64,000 nt of DNA from Salipiger pallidus (GTDB taxonomy: Bacteria; Pseudomonadota; Alphaproteobacteria; Rhodobacterales; Rhodobacteraceae): the NCBI RefSeq assembly GCF_014643635.1, contig NZ_BMJV01000003.1, forward strand, positions 1 through 64,000. The letters run 5' to 3'. The stretch's first letter is position 1. Each line of letters starts with the position of its first letter. The position numbers and the translations under genes are program-made. The notes beneath the pieces are model-generated. The model was not told where the DNA came from, did no database searches, and was given only the letters and a program-made list of their open reading frames with translations. Shown here piece after piece: positions 34,570-43,208 of the stretch.

Positions 34570-35388
34570 ATGGGATTCCCCGGCACCTGGATGACCGAAA
34601 GCGAGAGCATGATCTACCGGGTGGTGCCGAAATGCGCCTGCTCGACCATTGGCCAGATCATGTATTATTCCGACCATGGCACCTTCTTCGACGGCGATAT
34701 CCATGACGCGAAGACCGGGCTGCACAAATGGGCCCGCGATGACAGCCAGAGCGTGATCCGCGCCAATGTGAAGATGGGCAGCGCCTATGCGTTTACCTGT
34801 GTGCGCAACCCCTACACACGTGTGCTGTCGAGCTTCTTCGACAAGATCTGCGGCATCCAGCGCAACGGCAAGCGCTACCGGGGCAACCTCGTGCCGCTGC
34901 TGACACAGAAATACGGCATCGAGGTGGGCGGCAGCGATGGCACGGGCGACTTCGACCAGATCCGCAGCTTCCGCCGTTTCCTGCTGTTCGTGCGCGACAC
35001 TATCCGCTGGCGGCGTCCCATGGACCCGGACATCCACTGGTCGGCGGTGTCGGGCCACGTGTCCACCTTCATCGTCAACGGCGGGCGATATGACAACATC
35101 TTCTGGACCGAGCGCTTCAACGAGGGCATGAGTTCGGTGCTGGACAAGATTGATACCCCGCATCCCGTTGATCTTGAAGCGATTCCCCGCTTCAATGAAT
35201 CCGAAGGACACGGGCCGAAGCGGCTGCATCCTGTCGAGGACTACTTCGACGATCTCTCGATGCATCTGGTCTACGAGATCTACAAGCGTGACTTCGAGCT
35301 ATTCCGCTATGATTTCGAGAACCCCGCCAACAAGTTGCCGGTGGGCGAGATCGACCTCGACGAGGTTCATGCGAAGCTGGGAGACTAA
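34570..35388 (+). CDS. Sulfotransferase-family protein
   Basis: 272 residues. VVPKCACSTIGQIMYY matches the 5'-phosphosulfate-binding loop of PAPS-dependent sulfotransferases of the carbohydrate type, and FTCVRNPYTRVLSSFFDKI the 3'-phosphate-binding RNPxxRxxS motif. FWTERFNEGMSSVLDKI near residue 180 is also typical. No membrane anchor is seen, so it is cytosolic. Start at 34570 with the ribosome site GGAGG about 12 bases upstream. It probably sulfates a glycan or lipid precursor, perhaps made with the divergent glycosyltransferase. Confidence 0.85.
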   Translation: MGFPGTWMTESESMIYRVVPKCACSTIGQIMYYSDHGTFFDGDIHDAKTGLHKWARDDSQSVIRANVKMGSAYAFTCVRNPYTRVLSSFFDKICGIQRNGKRYRGNLVPLLTQKYGIEVGGSDGTGDFDQIRSFRRFLLFVRDTIRWRRPMDPDIHWSAVSGHVSTFIVNGGRYDNIFWTERFNEGMSSVLDKIDTPHPVDLEAIPRFNESEGHGPKRLHPVEDYFDDLSMHLVYEIYKRDFELFRYDFENPANKLPVGEIDLDEVHAKLGD

Positions 35389-35391
35389 ACT

Positions 35392-35724
35392 TCAGGCCCT
35401 TCGTAGTGTGCAGATCGCGGCACCAAGGTAGAGCGGGGTTGGCAGCCCGATCACCATTGCCCTCATCGCCTAGCTCAGCACGGCGCGTCCGTCGCCTGTC
35501 AGCACCCTATGCAGGCCGTTGACCAGGGCGCCCAGCGCCATCATCCCCGCGCGGACCAGGCCACAGTCCGGGTCAGCCATGCCAGCATTGGTAAAGGCAG
35601 GCTTAGAGGCAGATGTAGGACCGATGAAAGACCCACGGTGGGCGGCTGCTGGCCAACGGTCATGCTCGGGCTCCCCGGGCTGGCAAACAGATCTCGTTCC
35701 CGCCTGTCCGGAACGATGCACCAC
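35392..35724 (-). pseudogene. Possible decayed gene fragment
   Basis: On the minus strand a protein-like frame reads DPDCGLVRAGMMALGALVNG and RVLTGDGRAVLS, meets a TAG at 35470-35472, and continues in the same frame through MRAMVIGLPTPLYLGAAIC to a TGA at 35392-35394. The part after the stop looks hydrophobic and natural. I do not recognise the family. The rest of the gap up to 35798 shows nothing. Confidence 0.25.
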
Positions 35725-35798
35725 TTGGCCCGGCCCGCGCCACCCGCGATGATGGCAGGGATACTGACTGCGTCCGACGCTTGCCAGCCGACCGAAGC

Positions 35799-36401
35799 CT
35801 ACTCTGCCAGCTGGTCGGAGGGGATCACCGGGAAGAACTCACGCGACGACCAGATCCCGAACCAGCTTTGCCCCTCGTGTTCGTGGTGGCTGCACAGTTC
35901 CACCAGCCGATAGAAGCTCTTGCGGTCGATCAGCGCCTCGAGATTGTGGCGGACAAGCACGTAAGGGGACGGCTCACCCGTGTCCGGGTCGCGGACAACA
36001 CGAATCGGATGCTCGGGGCCGGCGATGGCATCGTCGCCCACGTGAGTGGTGAAGGTCAGCACCTGTGCCTCGCCCTCCCCGGTGACGGTGAAGTCGGTGG
36101 CGACGAAGGGCGCGTCCTCTACGGTGATGCCGACCTTTTCCACCGGAGTGACAAGGAAGTAGTCGTCCCCATCCTTGCGCAGGATCGACGAAAACAGACG
36201 GACCAGTTCGAAACGCCCGATGGGCGTTCCAAGGTAGAACCACGTCCCGTCACGCGCGATACGCATGTCGAGATCGCCGCAGAAGGGCGGATTCCACGAA
36301 TGGACGGGGGGTATGCCACGGCCCTTAATGGCGCGTGCAGAGGCAGCCAGCCCGTCGGCAGAGGGTGTAACGGAATCTTGTGTCTTCATTGCTTTTGTCA
36401 T
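35799..36401 (-). CDS. DUF1285 domain protein
   Basis: 200 residues. The core (WNPPFCGDLDMRIARDGTWFYLGTPIGRFELVRLFSS, YFLVTPVEKVGITVEDAPFVA, HPIRVVRDPDTGEPSPYVLVR) is characteristic of the DUF1285 family, whose function is unknown. The start at 36401 is favoured over a second ATG four codons later because GGAG lies 8 bases upstream. It is divergent from the MoxR gene with only 57 bases between them, so the two promoters must be close or overlapping. Confidence 0.88.
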   Translation of the reverse strand: MTKAMKTQDSVTPSADGLAASARAIKGRGIPPVHSWNPPFCGDLDMRIARDGTWFYLGTPIGRFELVRLFSSILRKDGDDYFLVTPVEKVGITVEDAPFVATDFTVTGEGEAQVLTFTTHVGDDAIAGPEHPIRVVRDPDTGEPSPYVLVRHNLEALIDRKSFYRLVELCSHHEHEGQSWFGIWSSREFFPVIPSDQLAE

Positions 36402-36458
36402 TTCGGAACTCCGCGATACAGTCAAAGAGTGAACAAGGGATTGCAAGGGAGCCGTGCC

Positions 36459-37460
36459 ATGGCCGAAGATCTGGTTGCCGAGATCGAAGCGCTCGAGGAA
36501 AAGCTGGCAGAGGCCAAGCGCGCCATCAACAGCCGCTTTATCGGGCAGCAGCGGGTGGTCGAACTGACCCTCGCCGCGCTTTTGTGTGGCGGCCATGCCC
36601 TGCTGATCGGGGTGCCGGGGCTGGGCAAGACCCGGCTCGTGGAAACCCTCTCGACGGTGATGGGTCTTGATGGCAATCGCATCCAGTTCACTCCCGATCT
36701 CATGCCCGCCGACATCCTCGGTTCCGAAGTGCTGGAAACCGCTGCCGATGGCGGGCGGGCCTTCAAGTTCATTCAGGGTCCGATCTTCTGCCAGCTGCTG
36801 ATGGCGGACGAGATCAACCGTGCCTCCCCCCGGACCCAGTCCGCCCTGCTGCAGGCCATGCAGGAAAAGGCAGTGACGGTCGCAGGGGAAACGCGTGTGC
36901 TCGACAAGCCGTTCCATGTGCTGGCAACGCAGAACCCTATCGAACAGGAAGGCACCTACCCGCTTCCCGAAGCGCAGCTTGACCGGTTTCTCGTGCAGAT
37001 CGACGTGGCCTATCCGGACCGGCAGACGGAAAGGGACATCCTTCTTGCCACCACCGGCACTGAAGAGGCCGAGGCGCATGCCGTCTTCGATCCCGCCACG
37101 CTGATGGCGGCGCAGACTCTTCTGCGGCGCATGCCCGTGGGCGATGCGGTGGTCGAGATGATCCTCGATCTCGTGCGCGCCTTCCGCCCCGCCGAGCCCT
37201 CCGCATCGGACCGCGTGCGCGACACCGTGGCGTGGGGTCCCGGTCCCCGCGCGGCGCAGGCATTGATGCTGACCGTGCGCGCCCGCGCGCTGCTTCAGGG
37301 GCGGCTGGCGCCGTCGCCGGCGGATGTCATCGACATGGCCCGCCCGGTGCTGGTGCACCGCATGGCGCTGACCTTCTCGGCCCGCGCCCGGGGCGAAGAT
37401 CTGGGGGCCCTCATCGACGACGTCGCGGCGGGGCTCATGCGCTCCGAGGCAGCGGCTTGA
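36459..37460 (+). CDS. MoxR-family AAA+ ATPase
   Basis: 333-residue AAA+ ATPase with Walker A GVPGLGKT, DLMPADILGSE, Walker B LLMADEINRASPRTQSALL, sensor ATQNPIEQEGTYPLPEAQLDRF and the lid domain after it. MoxR proteins act as chaperones that activate or assemble VWA-domain partners. It is the first gene of a four-gene operon with DUF58, BatA/DUF4159 and a membrane protein, the usual MoxR neighbourhood. Confidence 0.95.
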   Translation: MAEDLVAEIEALEEKLAEAKRAINSRFIGQQRVVELTLAALLCGGHALLIGVPGLGKTRLVETLSTVMGLDGNRIQFTPDLMPADILGSEVLETAADGGRAFKFIQGPIFCQLLMADEINRASPRTQSALLQAMQEKAVTVAGETRVLDKPFHVLATQNPIEQEGTYPLPEAQLDRFLVQIDVAYPDRQTERDILLATTGTEEAEAHAVFDPATLMAAQTLLRRMPVGDAVVEMILDLVRAFRPAEPSASDRVRDTVAWGPGPRAAQALMLTVRARALLQGRLAPSPADVIDMARPVLVHRMALTFSARARGEDLGALIDDVAAGLMRSEAAA

Positions 37461-38335
37461 ACGAGCGCGTCACCCTTCTTCGGCGCGATGCGCAGGTCGA
37501 GGCCAGCCGGTTTCCCGCGCTTCTTGCCCGGGCCCAGCATCTTGCGGGCACCATGCTTCTGGGCGACCACGGGCGGCGGCGCGCGGGCACGGGGGATGAT
37601 TTCTGGCAATACCGCCCGGTCCGTCCCGGAGACTCCGTGCGCAGCATCGACTGGCGCCGTTCAGCGCGCGGGGACGACCAGTTCGTGCGCGAACGCGAAT
37701 GGCAGATCGCACAATCGGTCATGCTCTGGGTCGATACCGGAGCCTCCATGCGGTTTTCGTCCCATCAGGATCTGCCAACCAAGGGCGACCGTGCCCGGCT
37801 GATCTCGCTTGCTGCGTCGATCCTGCTGATCCGGGGCGGCGAACGGGTGGGGTTCACCGGCTGGTCCCTGCCACCGCGGGGCGGCGACGTGCAGGTGCTG
37901 CGACTTGCCGAGGCCCTGTCCGAGGACAGCTCCGAAGACTATTCCGAGCTTGAGGCGCGGGGTATGATCCCCCACGCGCGGGCGATCTTCGTGTCTGATT
38001 TCCTTGGCGATCTCGCACAGGTCGAGGCGGCCCTGACCAAGGCCGCCGACCGCGGCGTTCGCGGCGTCATGCTTCAGGTGCTCGACCCGACCGAGGAAAG
38101 CTTTCCCTTCAAGGGCCGCACCGTCTTCCACAGTGTCGGCGGGTCCGTCTCGTACGAGACGCTGAAGGCCGGCGATCTGCGCAGCCGCTATCTTGAACGG
38201 CTGGCCGAGCGGAAGGCGCGACTTGACCATTTGTCCCGGTTAACGGGATGGCAATACATGTGCCACCATACCAGTGACAGTGCGCAGAATGCGCTTCTCT
38301 GGCTCTACCGCGCCATGGACGGAGGCCACGGATGA
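37457..38335 (+). CDS. DUF58 domain protein
   Basis: 292 residues. It contains the DUF58 core YRPVRPGDSVRSIDWRRSAR and a VWA-like continuation starting LWVDTGASM. The only sensible start is a TTG at 37457 that overlaps the moxR stop (TTGA), giving LNERVTLLRR. DUF58 proteins pair with MoxR ATPases; in other bacteria such sets affect cell envelope or metal-centre maturation. The stop overlaps the next ATG. Confidence 0.9.
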   Translation: MNERVTLLRRDAQVEASRFPALLARAQHLAGTMLLGDHGRRRAGTGDDFWQYRPVRPGDSVRSIDWRRSARGDDQFVREREWQIAQSVMLWVDTGASMRFSSHQDLPTKGDRARLISLAASILLIRGGERVGFTGWSLPPRGGDVQVLRLAEALSEDSSEDYSELEARGMIPHARAIFVSDFLGDLAQVEAALTKAADRGVRGVMLQVLDPTEESFPFKGRTVFHSVGGSVSYETLKAGDLRSRYLERLAERKARLDHLSRLTGWQYMCHHTSDSAQNALLWLYRAMDGGHG

Positions 38336-41136
38336 CCATGCTAGGCCCCCTCGGCTTCACTGCCCCCTGGCTCTTGCTGGGCCTTCTGGCCCTGCCGATC
38401 CTCTGGGTGATCCTGCGGGCAGTGCCGCCTGCGCCGATCCGGCGCATGTTCCCCGGCGTCGTGCTGCTGCTTGGGCTGAAGGATGACGACCAGGTCACCG
38501 ACCGGACGCCGTGGTGGCTTTTGCTGCTGCGAATGCTGGCGGTTGCGGCGGTGATCCTCGGGCTTGCCGGGCCGGTGCTGAACCCGGCCGATCGGACTGG
38601 TGAACAGGTCGGGGCTGGCCCGCTTCTGGTGGTCATGGATGCCAGCTGGTCCAGCGCTTCGGACTGGTCGCAGCGGATCGACGCGCTGGATGCGCTGCTC
38701 ACCCGGGCTGAACGGGAAGGGCGACCTGTGGCACTGATGCGCCTCACTGATCCGCAGGCGGTACAGTTCCAGGCGGCAGGCGTCCTGAAAAGCCGCCTCA
38801 CCGGACTTCAGCCCGAACCCTGGACGCCTGACGACACACTCGTGGAGCGCGCCATCGCGCTGCTGCCCGGCGACGGGTTCGACAGCTATTGGATGTCTGA
38901 CGGCCTTGCCCGCGATAGCCGCGCGCCGCTGCTTCAGGCGCTCGAGGCGCAGGGCGATGTCACCGTTTTCGAAAGCCCGCGCGCCCATTACGCCCTTGCG
39001 CCGCCGACGTACGAGGATGGCCACGTGGTGCTGAGCCTTCAGCGCCTGCGCCCTGGCCCCGAAGCCGAGGTGTCCATCGCCGGCCACGGCCTTGATCCCG
39101 CGGGCAACCCGGCGGTTCTGGTACGCAACCCGGTGGTCTTTGAACAATCCGCCACCGAGGCGCGGCTGGAACTCAGCCTTCCCGCCGAACTGCGCGCCCG
39201 CCTTACCCGGTTCGAGATCGAAGGCGCCCGCAGCGCCGGCGCCGTGGCGCTGCCCGACGACAGCCTGCGCCGCCGTGAGGTGGCGTTGATGGCCGGGACC
39301 GAGAACCGCGAGGGGTTGGAACTGCTGTCGCCACTGCATTTCCTTCAGAACGCGCTCGAACCCACGGCGGACCTGCTGGAGGGCACCCTGACCGAAGTGC
39401 TGCCCGCCAATCCCGATGTGATCGTGCTGGCCGATGTCGCGACCCTCTCCCCGAACGAGGAACAGGGCGTGACCGAATGGCTCGAGACCGGCGGCACCCT
39501 TCTGCGCTTTGCCGGGCCACGCGTGGCGGCCAGCGATCTCAGCCGCGGTACCGAAGACCCGCTGATGCCAGTGCGGCTGCGCGCCGGGGGGCGCAGCGTC
39601 GGTGGCGCCATGAGCTGGGGCGAGCCGAAATCGCTCGCACCCTTCACCGAGGACAGCCCCTTCTATGGCCTCTCCATTCCCGAGGATGTGACGATCACCA
39701 GCCAAGTGATGGCCCAGCCCGACCCGACGCTTGCCAGCCGGGTCATCGCGCAGCTGACCGATGGCACGCCCCTCGTCACCCGCAAATCCGTGGGGCAGGG
39801 GCAGGTGGTTTTGTTTCATGTGACGGCGAACGCGGAATGGTCCTCCCTGCCGCTGTCCGGCCTCTTCGTGCAGATGCTGGAGCGGTTGGCGATCTCATCG
39901 ATGCCGGCCGCGCCGGAGGCCGAGGATCTCGAGGGCACCATGTGGCAGCCGATCCGCGTGTTGGACGGCTTCGGCCGCGTGCTCGATGCGGGCAACCTGC
40001 CGGGGGTCGAGGGTGAGCGTCTGATTGCCGACCCGCTCGGCTCCGAATTGCGCCCGGGCCTCTACCAAGGCGAAGATCGCAGCCTCGCGCGCAACGTGGT
40101 GACGGACGGCATGGTGTTCGAACCCGCCGCCTGGCCCGAGCGCATCACGGTCGAGGGGCTGTCGCGCCCCGAGGAAACGCCTCTTGCGGGCTGGCTCCTG
40201 GCCGGGGCCATCGCGCTGCTGCTGGCGGACGTGATCGCATCCCTCGCGCTGTCGGGGCGCCTTTCGGGCAGCCGTGCCGGTGCTTCTGCGGTCATTCTGG
40301 CGCTAGCGCTGCTGACGATCCCGGGCCAGGGACACGCGCAGCAGTCGGAACAGCAATCGGCCCAGCAGGAGGCAAGCGGAGACGCGGCGGCGATCCTTGC
40401 TGCGTCCGAGGTCACGCTGGCGCATGTGCTCACCGGCGACCGCCAGATCGATGATACCGCGCAAGCGGGTCTTCGTGGCTTGTCAGAAACCCTGTTCTTC
40501 CGCACCTCGGTCGAGCCGGCAGAGCCCATGGGTGTCGATCTGGAAACCGATGAGCTGGCGTTTTTCCCGATGCTCTATTGGCCGGTCACCCCAACCCAGC
40601 CCACCCCATCTGCCGAGGCTTACGTGAAGCTCAACGAGTACCTGCGCTCGGGCGGGATGATCCTGTTCGACACCCGCGATGCAGACGTTGCTGGCTTCGG
40701 CACCTCGAGCCCGGAAGGCCGCAAGCTGCAGCAGCTGGCGGCGCCGCTCGACATCCCCCCGCTCGAGCAGATTCCGGGCGACCACGTTCTGACCCGCACC
40801 TTCTATTTGCTGCAGGACTTCCCCGGCCGCTACTCCAGCCGCGATGTCTGGGTCGAGGCGTCGCCTCAGGATGCAGAAATGGTCGAGGGCATGCCGTTCC
40901 GCAATCTCAACGACAACGTCACCCCGGTGGTCATTGGTGGCAATGACTGGGCCGCGGCCTGGGCCGTGGACGAACGGGGCAACCCGCTGGTGCGCATGGG
41001 CTCGGGCTTTGCCGGTGAACGCCAGCGCGAGATCGCCTATCGCTTCGGGGTGAACCTCGTGATGCATGTGCTGACCGGCAACTACAAGTCGGACCAGGTT
41101 CATGTTCCGGCACTACTCGACAGGCTTGGCCAATGA
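38332..41136 (+). CDS. Large membrane protein with BatA and DUF4159 domains
   Basis: 934 residues. The N-terminus has two membrane helices with the BatA signature (LGFTAPWLLLGLLALPILWVI, PPAPIRRMFPG). It is followed by a VWA-like region starting LLVVMDASWSSAS and a long extracytoplasmic part. Two more helices lie near residues 618-668 (GWLLAGAIALLLADVIA, AVILALALLTI). The C-terminal domain from about 690 (LAHVLTGDRQIDDTAQAGLRG to MHVLTGNYKSDQVH) is DUF4159, a glutamine-amidotransferase-like fold. It overlaps both neighbours by 4 bases. Role unknown; probably works with MoxR and DUF58 in the envelope. Confidence 0.88.
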   Translation: MTMLGPLGFTAPWLLLGLLALPILWVILRAVPPAPIRRMFPGVVLLLGLKDDDQVTDRTPWWLLLLRMLAVAAVILGLAGPVLNPADRTGEQVGAGPLLVVMDASWSSASDWSQRIDALDALLTRAEREGRPVALMRLTDPQAVQFQAAGVLKSRLTGLQPEPWTPDDTLVERAIALLPGDGFDSYWMSDGLARDSRAPLLQALEAQGDVTVFESPRAHYALAPPTYEDGHVVLSLQRLRPGPEAEVSIAGHGLDPAGNPAVLVRNPVVFEQSATEARLELSLPAELRARLTRFEIEGARSAGAVALPDDSLRRREVALMAGTENREGLELLSPLHFLQNALEPTADLLEGTLTEVLPANPDVIVLADVATLSPNEEQGVTEWLETGGTLLRFAGPRVAASDLSRGTEDPLMPVRLRAGGRSVGGAMSWGEPKSLAPFTEDSPFYGLSIPEDVTITSQVMAQPDPTLASRVIAQLTDGTPLVTRKSVGQGQVVLFHVTANAEWSSLPLSGLFVQMLERLAISSMPAAPEAEDLEGTMWQPIRVLDGFGRVLDAGNLPGVEGERLIADPLGSELRPGLYQGEDRSLARNVVTDGMVFEPAAWPERITVEGLSRPEETPLAGWLLAGAIALLLADVIASLALSGRLSGSRAGASAVILALALLTIPGQGHAQQSEQQSAQQEASGDAAAILAASEVTLAHVLTGDRQIDDTAQAGLRGLSETLFFRTSVEPAEPMGVDLETDELAFFPMLYWPVTPTQPTPSAEAYVKLNEYLRSGGMILFDTRDADVAGFGTSSPEGRKLQQLAAPLDIPPLEQIPGDHVLTRTFYLLQDFPGRYSSRDVWVEASPQDAEMVEGMPFRNLNDNVTPVVIGGNDWAAAWAVDERGNPLVRMGSGFAGERQREIAYRFGVNLVMHVLTGNYKSDQVHVPALLDRLGQ

Positions 41137-43175
41137 CCGGACAGATCGTCTTCGACCCCCTCCTGCCATGGCCCGTGATCTGGGCGCTTGGCGTTGTCGC
41201 CCTTTTGGGCGTGGCGCTGGCACTGTGGCGGGGCCTGCACGGCTGGCCGCTGCGGTTCTTGGCGGGCGTCGTGCTGATCGCAGCACTCACCCAGCCGTCG
41301 TTCCAGGAAGAAGACCGCGCGCCGCTGTCGGATATCGTCCTGATGATCGTCGACCAGAGTGCCTCGCAACGGCTGGGCGACCGGGTTGGCGTCACGCAGG
41401 ACGCGGCAGACACGCTTGAGGCGAGGCTGCAGGCCCGCCCTGAGACCGAAGTTCGCCGCATCGAGGTCGGTGATGGTGAGGGCGACACCGGCACCCAGCT
41501 GATGACCGCGCTTTCCACGGCCATGGCCGTGGAACCGCGCGGCCGCATCGCTGGGGTGTTCCTTGTCTCGGACGGCCGCCTGCACGATCTGGACCGTGCG
41601 CCGAACCTGCCCGCGCCCATGCAGCTGCTGCTGACCGGGCGCGAGGAAGACTGGGATCGCCGTCTCATCGTCCGCAACGCACCGGCCTTCGCCATTCTTG
41701 GCGAGCCGGTGACCCTGACCTTGCGGATCGAGGACGAGGGTGCCGCCCCGGGGGTCGCCGAGACTGATCTCGACATCTCGGTGGACGGGGCCGACCCGCA
41801 GAGCTTTACCGTGCCCATCGGGCAGGACGTGGAGCTGCCGATAGAACTGCCCCATGGCGGGCTCAACGTGATCCGCTTCTCGACCCCCGAGGCCGAGGGC
41901 GAGCTGACCGACCGCAACAATGCCGCGCTGGTGCAGATCAACGGCGTGCGCGACCGGTTGCGAGTGCTGCTGGTCTCGGGTGAGCCGCACGCAGGCGGGC
42001 GGACATGGCGCAACCTTCTGAAATCAGACAGCTCCGTCGATCTGGTGCACTTCACCATCCTGCGTCCGCCGGAAAAGCAGGACGGGGTGCCGGTGACGGA
42101 GCTTTCGCTGATCGCCTTCCCGACCCGCGAGCTGTTCCTCGAGAAGATCGAGGATTTCGACCTCATCATCTTCGACCGCTACAAGCGGCGCGGCATTCTG
42201 CCGGCCATCTACCTCGACAACGTGCGCAACTACGTTGAGAACGGTGGCGCGGTGCTGGTCGCGGCGGGGCCCGATTTCGCCAGCGCGGATTCCATCTTCC
42301 GCTCGCCCCTTGGCGAGGTCATGCCCGCCGAACCCACCGCTCGGGTCATCGACGAAGGCTTCCGCCCACAGGTGACCGAGCTGGGTGAACGTCATCCAGT
42401 GACCGCAGGCATGGGTGATCCCGAAAGCTGGGGGCGCTGGCTGCGCCAGATCGAGGTCGACCCGCGCCCCGAGGCCGAGGTCGTGATGACCGGCATCGAC
42501 GACAACCCGCTGCTGGTTCTTGATCGCGTGGGGGAGGGCCGCGTGGCGCTTCTGGCGTCGGATCAGGCTTGGCTCTGGTCTCGCGGTTACGAGGGTGGGG
42601 GGCCGCAGCTCGACCTGCTGCGCCGGCTGGCCCACTGGATGATGAAGGAGCCGGAGCTCGAGGAAGAGGCGCTGTGGGCCGAGGCCACCGGCCAGAGCAT
42701 GCGCATCATCCGGCGCAGCCTGTCAGACTCGGTCAGCACGGTCACGGTGACGCGCCCCGATGGAGAAACCGAGGAGGTCACCTTGTCCGAAGCGTCGCCG
42801 GGACGGTTCGAAGCGGTCTACGAAGGCCCTGAGATCGGCCTCTACCGTCTTGAGGAAGGTGACGAAGAAGCGGTGATCGGCCTCGGTCCCGCGGCGCCGA
42901 AGGAATTTGAGCAGACCATTGCGAGCGGTGACGCGCTCGAGCCCGTGATCGACACCATGCGCGGCGGCGTGCTGCGGCTGGAGGACGGGGTGCCGACGAT
43001 CCGGGCGGTGTCTGCCGGGCGGCCGGCGGCGGGGCGGGGCTGGATCGGCATCACCCCGCGCGAGGCGTTCGAGACAATGGACATCCGTCAGATCCCCCTG
43101 CTGCCCGCCTGGCTGACCCTGCTGCTCGCGGCGGGTCTCATCATCGGCGCATGGCTTCGCGAGGGGCGACGCTGA
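41133..43175 (+). CDS. Membrane protein with VWA/glutamine-amidotransferase-like region
   Basis: 680 residues. It has two helices at the N-terminus (WPVIWALGVVALLGVALALW, LRFLAGVVLIAALTQ) and one at the C-terminus (LPAWLTLLLAAGLIIGAWL). Between them is a large exported region starting with a VWA-like strand IVLMIVDQSASQRLGD and including an amidotransferase-like part (RVLLVSGEPHAGGRTWRNLL, DLIIFDRYKRRGILP, VLVAAGPDF). It closes the moxR operon and overlaps the upstream gene by ATGA. Confidence 0.85.
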   Translation: MTGQIVFDPLLPWPVIWALGVVALLGVALALWRGLHGWPLRFLAGVVLIAALTQPSFQEEDRAPLSDIVLMIVDQSASQRLGDRVGVTQDAADTLEARLQARPETEVRRIEVGDGEGDTGTQLMTALSTAMAVEPRGRIAGVFLVSDGRLHDLDRAPNLPAPMQLLLTGREEDWDRRLIVRNAPAFAILGEPVTLTLRIEDEGAAPGVAETDLDISVDGADPQSFTVPIGQDVELPIELPHGGLNVIRFSTPEAEGELTDRNNAALVQINGVRDRLRVLLVSGEPHAGGRTWRNLLKSDSSVDLVHFTILRPPEKQDGVPVTELSLIAFPTRELFLEKIEDFDLIIFDRYKRRGILPAIYLDNVRNYVENGGAVLVAAGPDFASADSIFRSPLGEVMPAEPTARVIDEGFRPQVTELGERHPVTAGMGDPESWGRWLRQIEVDPRPEAEVVMTGIDDNPLLVLDRVGEGRVALLASDQAWLWSRGYEGGGPQLDLLRRLAHWMMKEPELEEEALWAEATGQSMRIIRRSLSDSVSTVTVTRPDGETEEVTLSEASPGRFEAVYEGPEIGLYRLEEGDEEAVIGLGPAAPKEFEQTIASGDALEPVIDTMRGGVLRLEDGVPTIRAVSAGRPAAGRGWIGITPREAFETMDIRQIPLLPAWLTLLLAAGLIIGAWLREGRR

Positions 43176-43187
43176 CCACGGTCGGCC

Positions 43188-43208
43188 AAATTCCTTTCAA
43201 AGGAATTT
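43188..43208. repeat. Perfect AT-rich palindrome at a convergent gene junction
   Basis: AAATTCCTTT and AAAGGAATTT are separated by one base. The palindrome covers the stop codon and last codons of the minus-strand NlpC/P60 gene and ends 13 bases past the moxR operon stop. It may act as a weak terminator in both directions. Confidence 0.6.
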
